From assembly GCF_024363565.1 (NCBI RefSeq), contig NZ_JAJEKE010000006.1:1-64000 (forward strand): a DNA stretch of 64,000 bases, written 5' to 3'. The position numbers were made by a program, and so were the translations under genes. The stretch is from Lutispora saccharofermentans (GTDB taxonomy: Bacteria; Bacillota; Clostridia; Lutisporales; Lutisporaceae). How positions within the stretch are numbered: the first letter of the stretch is position 1; each line of letters starts with the position of its first letter. The notes below the pieces were generated by a model that saw nothing but the letters and a program-made list of their open reading frames with translations, made no database searches and had not been told where the DNA came from. This document shows, one piece after another, positions 17,996-27,718 of the stretch.

Positions 17996-18280
17996 TTAGC
18001 CTTCTAATTTAGGCAGGATCATCTCCACTTCACTGTGAGGCCTCGGAATGACATGTACTGATATCAGTTCTCCTACTCTCTCAGCAGCTGCTGCACCGGC
18101 GTCAGTTGCGGCCTTGACTGCACCTACATCTCCTCTTACCATAACGGATACAAGGCCTCCTCCTACAAGGACCTTTCCTATAAGGGTTACATTTGCAGCC
18201 TTTACCATGGCATCTGCCGCTTCTATTGCTCCTACCAGACCTTTGGTTTCGATCATTCCCAATGCGTTTGTATTAGACAT
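17996..18280 (-). CDS. eutM: BMC-domain hexameric shell protein EutM
   Basis: A 94-residue single-BMC protein that forms the flat facets of the shell. The full signature is present: [20 protein letters not shown], then [20 protein letters not shown], and [15 protein letters not shown] at the end. It has standard length and is followed downstream by the hairpin described above. It is one of five shell genes here of the single- or tandem-BMC type (with EutS, EutL, PduT-like and the extended BMC protein). Confidence 0.97.
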   Translation of the reverse strand: MSNTNALGMIETKGLVGAIEAADAMVKAANVTLIGKVLVGGGLVSVMVRGDVGAVKAATDAGAAAAERVGELISVHVIPRPHSEVEMILPKLEG

Positions 18281-18295
18281 TCATATTCCTCCTCT

Positions 18296-19738
18296 TTAAT
18301 CATGATTTTCTTTGCTTAATCTCTCCAATACCAGCTTTACAATGTTGTCTATGTTTAAGCCGTCCTCTTTGCCGCCGCGCAAGTCTTCGGCCTCCAGCAC
18401 CCCATAAGTTACTCTCCTTATGTTTATGAGGTTCATAGGACCCACGTTATCCGATGTGGCACTTCCCCCGGCGGCGCCGCAGCCCAATGTGAGGGACGGC
18501 AGAAGATTTGTTGTCGCACCTATTGCACCTTGTGAAGAGGGTGTATTTATCAGCATTCTGGATACGGGCTTTTTTAGTGCAAACTCCCTGATCACATTCT
18601 CATCCCGTGAATGTATCACGAGGGAGTGCCCTAATCCGCCGTGCTTCAAAAGCTCTATACATCTTTCACAAGCTTTATGCCAGTCCTCCTCGGAGTAAAA
18701 TGCCAATATGGGTGACAGCTTTTCTATTGAGAAAGGATAATCCCTTCCTACTCCTGCTTGTTCGCATACAAGGACTTTGGTGTCTTTGGGCACATCAATG
18801 CCGGCCATGGCAGCAATCCGCTCTGCAGGCTGCCCCACTATCCTGGGATTTAGTCCGCCGTTTGGCTTTATTATCAGTTGTGCAAGCTTTTCCAGGTCAT
18901 CCCCGTATACAAAATGGGCTCCTTGCCTCACCAGCTCTTTTTTGACATCTTTCTTTATGCAATCCTCCGTAACTATTGCCTGCTCGGATGCACATATGGT
19001 GCCGTTATCAAAGGTTTTGCTGTCCAATATCCTTTTTATCGCCTTGGGAATATCGGCGCTTCTCTCGATAAAAGCAGGTACATTTCCGGGGCCTACACCC
19101 AAAGCCGGAGTTCCGGAGCTATATGCCGCCTTCACCATGGCATAGCCTCCCGTAGCCAATATGAGGGAAGAAAGTCTCATCAGTTCGGCAGTTCCTTCAG
19201 CAGTGGGGAAGCTCATGCAGCTTATCAAGCCCTCCGGCGCTCCCAGCTTTTCGGCCATATCCTTCATAATATTTACAGCTTCCATTATGCAGCCCTTTGC
19301 AGAGGGATGAGGGCTTAAGATTATCGCATTTCCCGATTTTACTGCAATCAAAGCTTTGAAGATCGCCGTTGAAGTGGGATTCGTAGAAGGCACAAGCCCG
19401 GCGATCACACCTACAGGAGTTCCTATCTCAATTATTTTTCTGTCCTTATCTTCATTTATTACACCGATGGTTTTCATATCCTTAATGCTTTCGTACAGCT
19501 TCCTGCTTGCAAATCGGTTCTTTATTACCTTATCTTCATATTTGCCGAAGCCCGTTTCCTTTACGGCCAGATCTGCAAGGTATTCTGCATTTGACCAGCT
19601 CACTTCAGCTATACATCTCACTATTTCATTGATTTCCGCTTGATCAAAGGATGCAAACTCCTGCTGGGCGATCCTTGCTTTTTGAACCAGAGTTCTCACT
19701 TCTTGAATTGACTTCAGGTCTCCATCAACTATCTCCAT
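18296..19738 (-). CDS. eutE: Acetaldehyde dehydrogenase (CoA-acylating), EutE
   Basis: Oxidises acetaldehyde with NAD+ and CoA to acetyl-CoA inside the compartment. The 480-residue product has ALDH features: [20 protein letters not shown], the catalytic Cys in [14 protein letters not shown], and [16 protein letters not shown]. The start is ATG 19738 after AAAGGAGGG. It lacks the usual N-terminal targeting helix of enteric EutE; instead the C-terminus after a Gly-rich linker ends [20 protein letters not shown], an amphipathic helix. The first 14 bases overlap the preceding shell gene. Confidence 0.95.
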   Translation of the reverse strand: MEIVDGDLKSIQEVRTLVQKARIAQQEFASFDQAEINEIVRCIAEVSWSNAEYLADLAVKETGFGKYEDKVIKNRFASRKLYESIKDMKTIGVINEDKDRKIIEIGTPVGVIAGLVPSTNPTSTAIFKALIAVKSGNAIILSPHPSAKGCIMEAVNIMKDMAEKLGAPEGLISCMSFPTAEGTAELMRLSSLILATGGYAMVKAAYSSGTPALGVGPGNVPAFIERSADIPKAIKRILDSKTFDNGTICASEQAIVTEDCIKKDVKKELVRQGAHFVYGDDLEKLAQLIIKPNGGLNPRIVGQPAERIAAMAGIDVPKDTKVLVCEQAGVGRDYPFSIEKLSPILAFYSEEDWHKACERCIELLKHGGLGHSLVIHSRDENVIREFALKKPVSRMLINTPSSQGAIGATTNLLPSLTLGCGAAGGSATSDNVGPMNLINIRRVTYGVLEAEDLRGGKEDGLNIDNIVKLVLERLSKENHD

Positions 19739-20273
19739 CTGCTCTTCCCTCCTTTCCCAAGCAATCCAGTATAGCATTTATCAGCTCTTGCTTTTTGCCG
19801 AAGTTTATCTGGTTCTTATCCAAAGAAATGTTTTCCAGCGACCTGGCAATCATCCTGAGCTTTGCCACGTTCATCTTAGATAATTTGTTTATGTCAGGAT
19901 ATGAATCATCGTTATTTGATTTCCTGCCATCATCTCTGTCATTTTTCAGCGTTTTCACAGCAGAGTTGTCTGCTTTATCATCTCTTGGCTTTGTATGAAT
20001 GAGCTTTTGAACATCCGGTGACGGCCTGGGTATGACATGAGTAACTGCTTTCAGCCCAAGCATTTCTACGGCAGCTTTGGCGGCATCAATGGCAGCTTTT
20101 ACTGCCCCCACATCTCCCATGACCTTTATGAGCATATATCCGCCCTTTACTCTTTCAGAGCCTATCAATCTTACATTGGCAGCTTTTAAACATGCATCTG
20201 CAGCCTCTATATGTGCTATATAGCCATAGGTTTCCACCATGCCCAGTGCGGTTTGATCATTAAGGCTTTCCAT
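19725..20273 (-). CDS. BMC shell protein with C-terminal SAP/Rho_N-like domain
   Basis: A 182-residue protein with a normal BMC domain at residues 1-95 (ALGMVETYGYIAHIEAADAC; HVIPRPSPDV), then a charged Asp/Asn/Lys-rich linker (about 96-130), and a helical tail (about 131-178). The tail reads LSKMNVAKLRMIARSLENI then KKQELINAILDCL, the pattern of SAP or Rho_N nucleic-acid-binding domains. In E. coli EutK the BMC domain is also followed by a small helix-turn-helix-like domain with proposed nucleic-acid binding, but this one seems unrelated in sequence. Its position matches eutK (between eutL and eutE). Confidence 0.85.
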   Translation of the reverse strand: MESLNDQTALGMVETYGYIAHIEAADACLKAANVRLIGSERVKGGYMLIKVMGDVGAVKAAIDAAKAAVEMLGLKAVTHVIPRPSPDVQKLIHTKPRDDKADNSAVKTLKNDRDDGRKSNNDDSYPDINKLSKMNVAKLRMIARSLENISLDKNQINFGKKQELINAILDCLGKEGRADGDS

Positions 20274-20286
20274 TTTGAATCACTTA

Positions 20287-20940
20287 CTAATATTTGGTCG
20301 GGTTTTCCGCTACGAACTGAACTGCAGCTGCAAAAGCGTCACAGGCGGCCTTGCAGGCTGATTGGCTGCCTGTCAGCAGCCCGCCGCCGAAGTTTGTTTC
20401 TGATGGTGGTCCATAGAAGGCTGCCATTTTTACGTCTGCAGATTTCAGGGCTGCGTCAAGGGCATACATGGCTTCTAAAGGAGGAGCTATGAGATATGCT
20501 ATTGCAGCTCCTTCCTCCACACCTGCTACCTTAGATAAGAATGACCCTGTTCTGGATATGCAGTGTGCATAATATGGTATGGTATTGTCATCATTGGCAC
20601 TGTAAAAGCATGCGTCATTCTGGATGAATTCAACGGCCGCATTTAAGCCGCTCCTAACTTCCGCAGGATTTGGGCCTGCAATGATGCCTATGAATTCTCC
20701 CGCTAATTTTGTGCTGGCATTGGCTGAACCTGCATAAAAGGATTTTGCATAGACCACCTGAACATCCGCCTTTTTGGTAGCCTCATCCAAAGCTGTATAG
20801 GACACGTCATCTATATCAGTCGTAAGCATGCCCAAGCTGCGCTGATGGGGCTCCAGTTTGAATTCTGCAGCCATGTCCGGGTCCACATTGGATATGATCT
20901 TTACGCTCAGCACCGTCGCTTTAATAGGATCATTTTTCAT
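20287..20940 (-). CDS. eutL: Tandem-BMC shell protein EutL
   Basis: A 217-residue trimeric shell protein with a gated pore, made of two permuted BMC domains. Recognisable segments include DPDMAAEFKLEPHQRSLGML near the N-terminus and FYGPPSETNFGGGLLTGSQ and ACDAFAAAVQFVAENPTKY at the C-terminus. EutL is thought to pass larger molecules or ethanolamine through its pore. It is followed by the EutK-position gene after 13 bases. Confidence 0.96.
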   Translation of the reverse strand: MKNDPIKATVLSVKIISNVDPDMAAEFKLEPHQRSLGMLTTDIDDVSYTALDEATKKADVQVVYAKSFYAGSANASTKLAGEFIGIIAGPNPAEVRSGLNAAVEFIQNDACFYSANDDNTIPYYAHCISRTGSFLSKVAGVEEGAAIAYLIAPPLEAMYALDAALKSADVKMAAFYGPPSETNFGGGLLTGSQSACKAACDAFAAAVQFVAENPTKY

Positions 20941-20973
20941 CTATCATCCCTCCAACTTCATAGATTTGACCTT

Positions 20974-21870
20974 TCATATCTTAAGGTCCAAGCCGCTGGC
21001 TTTTTTATCAAGCATCAGCTTTATAAGATCCGCTATATGGGCTCCGGCCTCTACTGCCGGAGTTCCGCCCCTGTGAATATTGGAAACCACGTTTCTTCTG
21101 GCCTCAGGCATCCCTACCTTTGCTCTATATGCTATGTATGCGCTCATGCTTTCTGCCGTGACAAGCCCCGGCCTCTCGCCTATCAAAACACAGGTTACTT
21201 CTGCTCCCAGAACCTCTGAAACATGGTCCATGGCAGGCACTCTTCCATATTTTAAGAAAAACGGAGTTCCCACCGATATCCCATAGTTTTTCAGCCCCTG
21301 GATTATGACCGGCAAAATATCTGATGCATTGGCTTCTATCGCAGTAGAGCTTAAACCATCGGAAACATAGATTTGAACTTGCGGTGCTTTAGTGCACTTG
21401 CTCTTTAGAGCCTCCACGGCTTCATCATCAAGAATCCTTCCTAAATCAGGACGGGTCAGGTAATGATCCTTATCCTTGCATTTAGTCTTTACTGCGAACA
21501 AATTCATCTTGCTTATCAAGGCTTCCGATACATCCGTAAAAACCGCATCCTGAGCTGCAGCATGGTCTGCCCTGAATCTCAGCATGGTTTCTGTTTTGTA
21601 TCTCGGTCCTGCTCTCCATACCCCAATCCTTGCAGGAGTGCTCTCCTTCATCTTCAACAGGCCCTGGAGATTTTCCGGCTCTGGCACCAGTACCTGTTTT
21701 CTAAGCTCTATTTTTGCTATATCATTTATATTCTCATCTGCGGCATCCTGAGAAGCATCTAAATTGCAGCAGCTTTCCGAGCTGTCATTTGATTCCTTTG
21801 CCGGAGCAGCGCTTCCGATTTCCGCTATTACCTGTTCGATTATTTTTCTCAATTCAATTTCAGATATCAT
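20974..21870 (-). CDS. eutC: Ethanolamine ammonia-lyase small subunit
   Basis: The light chain of the adenosylcobalamin-dependent lyase that converts ethanolamine to acetaldehyde and ammonia. The 298-residue product has a typical N-terminal targeting helix ([20 protein letters not shown]) followed by a low-complexity linker and the catalytic part with [24 protein letters not shown] and [20 protein letters not shown]-like segments. [12 protein letters not shown] near the end is conserved. It lies directly after eutB, 18 bases apart. Confidence 0.96.
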   Translation of the reverse strand: MISEIELRKIIEQVIAEIGSAAPAKESNDSSESCCNLDASQDAADENINDIAKIELRKQVLVPEPENLQGLLKMKESTPARIGVWRAGPRYKTETMLRFRADHAAAQDAVFTDVSEALISKMNLFAVKTKCKDKDHYLTRPDLGRILDDEAVEALKSKCTKAPQVQIYVSDGLSSTAIEANASDILPVIIQGLKNYGISVGTPFFLKYGRVPAMDHVSEVLGAEVTCVLIGERPGLVTAESMSAYIAYRAKVGMPEARRNVVSNIHRGGTPAVEAGAHIADLIKLMLDKKASGLDLKI

Positions 21871-21888
21871 TCACTTCACCCCTCTGGA

Positions 21889-23253
21889 TTATTTTAAAAA
21901 GATCGATGCGTCGCCGGCACTTCCTGTCAGCTGACCATCCTTCCATATGCCCATGGATTCCATCCATGCCTCAAATTCTTTAGAGGGCCTTAATTTAAGC
22001 AGCTGCCTGAGCGAAGCAGCATCATGATACCCTGTGCACTGATAGTTGAGCATGACATCATCTCCATGAGGTATGCCCATGAAATAATTGCAGCCTGCAG
22101 AGGTAAGCAGTACAGCCAGGTTTTCTATATCATTTTGATCGGCCTTCATATGATTCGTATAGCAGGCATCAACCCCCATGGATATTCCCGTGAGTTTTCC
22201 CATGAAGTGATCTTCCAGACCGGCCCTTATCACTTCTTTGCTGTTATATAGATACTCAGGCCCGATAAATCCTACAACTGTGTTCAGCATAAAGGGATTG
22301 TATCTTTTTGCCAGTCCATAGCACCTCGCTTCCATAGTGACCTGATCCGCACCATGATGGGCATCAGAGGACAGCTCCGAACCCTGGCCCGTTTCAAAAT
22401 ACATGACATTGGGGCCTGCCGAGGTTCCGCATTTTGTAACCAGATCATGTGCTTCATCCAGCAATGCAACAGATATGCCGAAGGCTTCATTACCCTTTTG
22501 AGATCCTGCTATGCTCTGGAAAAAGAGATCGCTGGGAGCACCCTTTCTCACGGCTTCCATCTGCGTTGTCACATGAGCCAAAACGCAGCTCTGCGTGGGG
22601 ATCTTCCACTTTTCTTTTATTTCGGCAAACAAATTGAGAACTGCCGTAACGTTGTCAACAGTATCCTCAACAGGGTTAAGGCCGATAACCGCATCTCCCA
22701 CGCCATAGCTCAAGCCTTCATACACGGATAATTCTACTCCTTTAATATTGTCTGTAGGATGATTGGGCTGAAGCCTGAAGGATATAGTCCCGGTCAGGCC
22801 TATGGTGGTATTGCAGTGGGCAGTTACTCTGATCTTGCTTGCTCCATATATTAAATCAAGATTGCTCATCAGCTTTGCAACCGCTGCGACCATTTCACTG
22901 GTCAAGCCCCTGCTTATTCTCCTGATCTGCTCAGCAGTCGTCTCGTTTGAAAGGAGCCATTCCCTAAGCTCAGATACAGACCAATTTTTTATTTCACCAT
23001 ATATGCTCTCATTGACAGCATCCTGAATGACCCTTGTGACCTCGTCTTCTTCATAGGGAACTACAGGATTGTTTCTCAGATCGGACAAGGTAAGATGGCT
23101 CAGAACATCCTTTGCGGCTATTCTCTCTGCCATGCTTTCTGCACATACACCGGCCAATTTGTCACCGGATCTTTCCTCATTTGCTTTTCCCAAAACCTCT
23201 TTAACATCTTTAAACTGATATACATGTCCGAAAAGCTTTGTTTTTAGTCTCAT
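21889..23253 (-). CDS. eutB: Ethanolamine ammonia-lyase large subunit
   Basis: Catalytic heavy chain of the adenosylcobalamin-dependent lyase; its barrel binds the cofactor and the substrate. The 454-residue length is normal. Conserved segments are YGVGDAVIGLNPVEDTVDNV, QSCVLAHVTTQMEAVRKGAP and GQGSELSSDAHHGADQVTME (substrate region). No stops or gaps. It is in line with eutA and eutC. Confidence 0.97.
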   Translation of the reverse strand: MRLKTKLFGHVYQFKDVKEVLGKANEERSGDKLAGVCAESMAERIAAKDVLSHLTLSDLRNNPVVPYEEDEVTRVIQDAVNESIYGEIKNWSVSELREWLLSNETTAEQIRRISRGLTSEMVAAVAKLMSNLDLIYGASKIRVTAHCNTTIGLTGTISFRLQPNHPTDNIKGVELSVYEGLSYGVGDAVIGLNPVEDTVDNVTAVLNLFAEIKEKWKIPTQSCVLAHVTTQMEAVRKGAPSDLFFQSIAGSQKGNEAFGISVALLDEAHDLVTKCGTSAGPNVMYFETGQGSELSSDAHHGADQVTMEARCYGLAKRYNPFMLNTVVGFIGPEYLYNSKEVIRAGLEDHFMGKLTGISMGVDACYTNHMKADQNDIENLAVLLTSAGCNYFMGIPHGDDVMLNYQCTGYHDAASLRQLLKLRPSKEFEAWMESMGIWKDGQLTGSAGDASIFLK

Positions 23254-23268
23254 CTAATCACCTCTTTA

Positions 23269-24702
23269 CTAAAAATTAAAGATTAGGGTCTTAATGACTA
23301 CAGGTACGACTCTCCCATCGCCCAAAGGTTTACCGATGTCAATGTAATCTCCGTTTTCAACGCTGATGCCGTCAATGCATACTACATGCTTTTCGCCGCG
23401 CAGCTTAGAGTACAGTGTTTGGCCGAGAGCCTTGGCCATATCATTTTCCACCACTATTATTAAATACTCCTGAGTTCCCAGATGCTTTCCCATTCCCCGG
23501 ATTATACTCTCTGCTATGGTTACCAGCTGTGAGAATGCAGGATTCTTCACCCCCTTCAAAGCTAATGCAACTTGCTGGCCTCCCGATTGTAAATCATATA
23601 GCTCCAGCTTTTGAGATATGCTTTCAGCAAGCCTTTCTGTGATTTCTGGTCCATCCTCATGGGATGCTTTCAGAATGGGTATATTCTTAAGCGGAAAGCA
23701 TTTTTTTGTATAGGTTATAGTGCTGCCGCTTATCTCCACCGTATGAGCACCCGCTCCCACCACTGTAGCCCTGATGGTTTCATAAGGCTTCTTCATCTTG
23801 ATCCTCTGCGGGATCGATGATTTCCGTATAGCTTTTCCAAGCAAAATACCGATATCGTCGAATTTAAATATTTCCCCATCCCCGGGATTATAAATATGAT
23901 CCGCTACGCCTCCGGAAAAGGTTATGTAATCAATGGCATAGCTTCTTCGCAGATCCCTGCCCGTCAGCATCATTTCCAGGGCTTTTGATTTTGGGGCTAA
24001 GCCCAGAACCTCTTCCAAGGTTTTGGTCATTTCCGCGCAAACAGCTTCAGCCGTTCCTACTGTGACGCTTTGATTTTCCCTTATACTTATTCTGGCGCCT
24101 TCTGCCAATTTTTTTATCTTTGGCGCTATATATTCAACAACTTGCGTATTTTTACTCAACCTGAGCAATCTTCCTCCGATATCAAGACATGCGGTATCAA
24201 TAACCTCTCCATCTTTAAATACAGCGACATTTGTTGTTCCTCCGCCTATATCCAGATTCGCTGCCACACATCCTTCATCTCTGGAGAGGCGCTCCGTTCC
24301 GGCACCCTTTCCCGCTATTATTGCTTCCAAGTCCGGTCCTGCAGTAGCGACAACAAATTCTCCTGCCAGCCCTGCAAGGCTTTCCAGCACTGAAGAAGCA
24401 TTTTCCTTCCTCGCTGTTTCACCGGTGATTATGACTGCGCCTGTGCTTATTTGTCCCGGTGAAAGCCCCGCCTTCTCATACTCATTCTCAATTATTGCTC
24501 TAACCCTTGCTGCATCAATGGTTTCATAATTTATCAGAGGAGTGAAATATATCTTGCTTTCGTAGATTATTTTCTTTTCTTTGATCTCTATCCTTGGCAC
24601 TGAAAAATCCGAGGCTGTGTTTTCGATCAAAATACTGCTGAACACCAATTGTGTAGTTGATGTCCCGATATCAATTCCCACGCTTAATATCTCTTCTTTC
24701 AA
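23269..24702 (-). CDS. eutA: Ethanolamine ammonia-lyase reactivating factor EutA
   Basis: Exchanges damaged cofactor from EutBC using ATP. The 477-residue protein has the actin-like ATPase motifs VGIDIGTSTTQLVFSS, ANLDIGGGTTNVAVFKDGE, and FSGGVADHIYNP. It is the first gene after the EutV-type leader at 24725-24805, so its expression, and that of the following genes, can be raised by ethanolamine and EutVW. The spacing to eutB is 15 bases. Confidence 0.95.
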   Translation of the reverse strand: MKEEILSVGIDIGTSTTQLVFSSILIENTASDFSVPRIEIKEKKIIYESKIYFTPLINYETIDAARVRAIIENEYEKAGLSPGQISTGAVIITGETARKENASSVLESLAGLAGEFVVATAGPDLEAIIAGKGAGTERLSRDEGCVAANLDIGGGTTNVAVFKDGEVIDTACLDIGGRLLRLSKNTQVVEYIAPKIKKLAEGARISIRENQSVTVGTAEAVCAEMTKTLEEVLGLAPKSKALEMMLTGRDLRRSYAIDYITFSGGVADHIYNPGDGEIFKFDDIGILLGKAIRKSSIPQRIKMKKPYETIRATVVGAGAHTVEISGSTITYTKKCFPLKNIPILKASHEDGPEITERLAESISQKLELYDLQSGGQQVALALKGVKNPAFSQLVTIAESIIRGMGKHLGTQEYLIIVVENDMAKALGQTLYSKLRGEKHVVCIDGISVENGDYIDIGKPLGDGRVVPVVIKTLIFNF

Positions 24703-24724
24703 TATTCATCCCCCTTTAAAAAAG

Positions 24725-24805
24725 GTCGCTGTATGCAAAGAAGCCAAAAGGATATATTATATCCTTTTGGCTTCTTTGCCCTACATAGAGTACTCCGATG
24801 TACTC
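24725..24805 (-). promoter_or_regulatory. EutV (ANTAR) dual-hairpin antiterminator before eutA
   Basis: Directly after the eutW stop, the minus strand has two small hairpins: GAGTAC-ATCGGA-GTACTC (24788-24805) and GGC-AAAGAA-GCC (24769-24780). Both have six-base loops with A at position 1 and G at position 4, the known EutV recognition pattern. The second hairpin overlaps the 5' arm of a 20-pair terminator stem (arms 24735-24754 and 24760-24779). Formation of the hairpin pair would exclude the terminator. The T run after the long stem is not adjacent (TTTTTT follows 12 bases later). Confidence 0.88.
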
Positions 24806-26236
24806 CTATTCATTTTTAAAATCAAATTCTATCCTGGTGCCGTAGGCAGAAGAATCGATGTTCAGGTTTCCGTTAAGCTTATCTCTTACAATGCTCTTTA
24901 CTATATTAAGGCCCAGGCTTCCCGGCCTTATGGATTTGACACTAAAGCCCACACCGTCATCTACGATGGAGATGTTCGAATACATTATGCCTTTTTGAAT
25001 ATTCACCTTTATGCGGCCTCTGCTCCGGCCGATGAAGGCATACTGCAGGGAATTCTGCAAAAGCTCATTTACCACCAAAGCAATGGAAGTAGCCTTATCG
25101 GAATCTATCATTATTATATCTCCCGCGACCTCAAGGCTTATATCCTTATTAGGCACCATTCCGTAGCTTATAATATAGTCCTTGAGCTTCTCAATGATGG
25201 TCTTTATATCTACATCGTCAACTCCGTTTTGAGCAAGTATTTCATGTGTTACTGCTATGCTCAATATCCGGTTTATGCTCTCGCTGAAAAATTTTTTGGC
25301 CTGTTCGTTGTCTATCCGGCGTGACTGCAGTCTTAGAATGCTCGCTATAGTCTGCAGGTTATTCTTGACTCTATGGTGTATTTCCCTTATCGCAAAGGAT
25401 TTGAGTATCAGCTCCTTTTCCTTTTCTTTTACTTCTGTGATATCTTTGATCAGCATCGTTAGGCCTTTGATCTTGTCCTTATTATTAGTTACTGCATATT
25501 TGACCTGCAAAGCCAGCTTTCCTACATTTATATCAAATATTTTGCAGCTTCTTTCCAATACAACGGAATTAAATGTGCTGCCGTCCAAAACCAGATTGTT
25601 AAAATGCATGCCTATTATATCATCCTTATAGCCCAGCTTTCTATACAGCTCGTTTGCAACGGGGTTTGCATATGTAGTGATACCTTTTTCGTCAAATATT
25701 ACAATAGCATCATTAAGATGATAGGTAATGCTGTTCTCTCCATCTGCATCCTTAAAGGAAAGCAAGGTTTCAGTCAGCTGCTGAGCCGTTTCAGCTAATA
25801 TTTCCATATGCCTGTTGTGATTGAGGTCCTCTGTGATATCCTGTTCCATTATGAGAACGGCTATTGTTTTGCCGCCCTTGTCTTTTATGGGCACTACGCT
25901 TTGCTTTACCACGGCATTCTCCTGAGTTATCGCCTTCAAATCCCTGGTGACCATGCCGGTTTCCAGGGTCCTCAATGCAGCGGGCTCGTTCTCTCTTAAA
26001 GCCAATTCCCCTACCACAGAATATTTGTACATGGAAGGGTACATGGATGGTTTTGCTTCTGCCACTACAATAGCTACATTTGGGTCTCTCGTCAGGCAAT
26101 CTATGAAGACATCCGCCTTAACCAGATCAGCGATTATCGGCAGGATTTCTGCCATCTTTTCCAGCTTGCCGATATCATCCGGCTTAAGATCCGTGTGTAT
26201 TTCACATAACTCATTGAGTATTTCTTTTATAACCAT
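24806..26236 (-). CDS. eutW: EutW sensor histidine kinase
   Basis: Ethanolamine-sensing kinase of the EutVW two-component system. Residues 1-140 resemble the PdtaS-type N-terminal sensor (VIKEILNELCEIHTDLKPDD; EPAALRTLETG). A PAS domain follows at about 165-270. The HisKA_2 region has EIHHRVKNNLQTIASILRLQ with the phosphorylated His, and HATPase ends include VVNELLQNSLQYAFIG and SIVDDGVGF. No transmembrane segment is seen, so it is cytoplasmic. It is one base from eutV. Confidence 0.95.
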   Translation of the reverse strand: MVIKEILNELCEIHTDLKPDDIGKLEKMAEILPIIADLVKADVFIDCLTRDPNVAIVVAEAKPSMYPSMYKYSVVGELALRENEPAALRTLETGMVTRDLKAITQENAVVKQSVVPIKDKGGKTIAVLIMEQDITEDLNHNRHMEILAETAQQLTETLLSFKDADGENSITYHLNDAIVIFDEKGITTYANPVANELYRKLGYKDDIIGMHFNNLVLDGSTFNSVVLERSCKIFDINVGKLALQVKYAVTNNKDKIKGLTMLIKDITEVKEKEKELILKSFAIREIHHRVKNNLQTIASILRLQSRRIDNEQAKKFFSESINRILSIAVTHEILAQNGVDDVDIKTIIEKLKDYIISYGMVPNKDISLEVAGDIIMIDSDKATSIALVVNELLQNSLQYAFIGRSRGRIKVNIQKGIMYSNISIVDDGVGFSVKSIRPGSLGLNIVKSIVRDKLNGNLNIDSSAYGTRIEFDFKNE

Positions 26237-26815
26237 TTATAAGGCTTCCCTTTCATTGACCAATATCGTTTCTGCAATTTGCTTCATGGGACAGCGCTTA
26301 TCCATGCTGAGCTTTCTCATGTGGTTATAGGCTTCGTCTTCATTTAAGCCATACTTTTTCATCATCAGTCCTTTAGCGATATCAATGACCTTTCTGTTTT
26401 CAAGGCTTTCCTTCATCCTATTGTAATCTTGCTTTATTCTTTTCAGCTCTTCTCCCTTTGAAACAGCTATTTCTATAGAAGTCAGCAAAGTCTTTTCATC
26501 CACAGGCTTTATGAGATAACCCATTACTCCGGCCTCCTTCGCCTGCTCAACAAACTCGTTTCCGCTGTATGCGGAAAGCAGTATCACCGACAGGGCCAGG
26601 TTCTCATTTACAATGACCTTTGCCGCCTTAATGCCATCCAAAAAAGGCATTTTTACATCCATTAAAACTAAATCAGGTTTCTTTTTTCTGCACATTTCTA
26701 CCGCATCAAAACCGTCTGAAGCTTCACCTGCAACCAAGTACCCATTTTCCTGCAGTATTTCACATAGGTCCATTCTAGTAATAGGCTCATCATCGGCTAT
26801 TACTATCCTTCTCAT
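26237..26815 (-). CDS. eutV: EutV response regulator with ANTAR RNA-binding domain
   Basis: A 192-residue antiterminator. The receiver domain (1-120) has DDEP near the N-terminus and DLVLMDVKMPFLDG with the phospho-acceptor Asp. The ANTAR domain at 135-190 reads RKVIDIAKGLMMKKYGLNED and ends in CPMKQIAETIL. It binds dual hairpins in nascent RNA and prevents termination. The start is ATG 26815 after GGGGG; the frame extends to 26869 without support. The two candidate targets in the window are before eutA and eutS. Confidence 0.96.
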   Translation of the reverse strand: MRRIVIADDEPITRMDLCEILQENGYLVAGEASDGFDAVEMCRKKKPDLVLMDVKMPFLDGIKAAKVIVNENLALSVILLSAYSGNEFVEQAKEAGVMGYLIKPVDEKTLLTSIEIAVSKGEELKRIKQDYNRMKESLENRKVIDIAKGLMMKKYGLNEDEAYNHMRKLSMDKRCPMKQIAETILVNEREAL

Positions 26816-26902
26816 AATAGTACCCCCTTTGCACATTGGTTTAACTTTGCCCCTTTGCACAGCAGCCATTATGTCCCTCTTCTGATTTATATATATGTTT
26901 CA

Positions 26903-27331
26903 CTATAAATATTCCAAATATTTTTTTAGTTCATATAATCCTTCTTCGGTGTAGGAACTGATCATAAATATCCTGTCCGCTCCTGCGCTTGTCAGGCATT
27001 TCATTGCACTTTCAATATTTCCTTCATAGCGGTCTATCTTTGTTATGACTCCGATGGTATGCTTATTAAACATCGTTGCAAAACCCGGCGGATAAAAGCA
27101 TACCTCATCGCAAGGGTCCTGAAGCAGCAAAATCGCATCACATTCTATGGATGATACCAATAATGCCTTGTAATAGCTTTTGTTCTCCAGATACTCTCCC
27201 GGGGTATCAATCATGCTCGAGAAAAATTCCAAGGACTGGGTCTTTCTATTTTCTGAAGGCTGGTTTAGCAGCTTTTGAATCAATGTGGTTTTGCCGGCGC
27301 CGCTTTTACCGATGAGTATGACGCTTTTCAT
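26903..27331 (-). CDS. eutP: EutP GTPase/ATPase-like P-loop protein
   Basis: A 142-residue P-loop protein with GKSGAGKTTLIQKLL at residues 9-23, IDTPGEYLEN (switch), and GVITKIDRYEG (NKxD-like). EutP/PduV proteins are small GTPase-like; EutP has also been reported to have acetate kinase activity in one species. Start at ATG 27331, with AGGTG upstream; a GTG at 27340 is also in frame. It lies between eutS and eutV. Confidence 0.9.
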   Translation of the reverse strand: MKSVILIGKSGAGKTTLIQKLLNQPSENRKTQSLEFFSSMIDTPGEYLENKSYYKALLVSSIECDAILLLQDPCDEVCFYPPGFATMFNKHTIGVITKIDRYEGNIESAMKCLTSAGADRIFMISSYTEEGLYELKKYLEYL

Positions 27332-27340
27332 TCGATTCAC

Positions 27341-27718
27341 CTAAGACTTCGTTATGTTTGCGGTATTGAAGAAAAGCTGTCCTTGAAGGAGCTCTATTAT
27401 AGAATTCATAGCAGCTTCAATGCTTGCGATGTCCCCTGTTATCACCAGGGAACCGCTGAATCTGTCTAAGAATCCGATTTCTACTGAGGCTGCTTTTGTT
27501 GCAATATCGGCAGCGATAATGGCCGCTTCACTGGGGGTTATGGTGAGTATGCCAAGGGCTGCCTGCTTGTCTTCGCTTATCCCAAGCTTTTTATAAATCG
27601 TATGCTGCGGGCTGGCAATGATATGGGCAAGGGTGATCTGTTTGCCCGGAACGTATTCTTGTATTATTCTTTGTTTATTCTCTACCCCATTTTTATCATC
27701 CCCTCTTACACCAAACAT
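27341..27718 (-). CDS. eutS: BMC shell protein EutS (circularly permuted)
   Basis: A 125-residue permuted BMC protein of bent hexamer type. It has [20 protein letters not shown] and the second part [20 protein letters not shown] followed by [20 protein letters not shown], all characteristic. The first ten residues ([10 protein letters not shown]...) are extra compared with the usual start, but no alternative start codon suits. It is the first gene of the operon. Its GGGAAG ribosome site lies within the leader hairpin described for 27719-27792. Confidence 0.94.
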   Translation of the reverse strand: MFGVRGDDKNGVENKQRIIQEYVPGKQITLAHIIASPQHTIYKKLGISEDKQAALGILTITPSEAAIIAADIATKAASVEIGFLDRFSGSLVITGDIASIEAAMNSIIELLQGQLFFNTANITKS

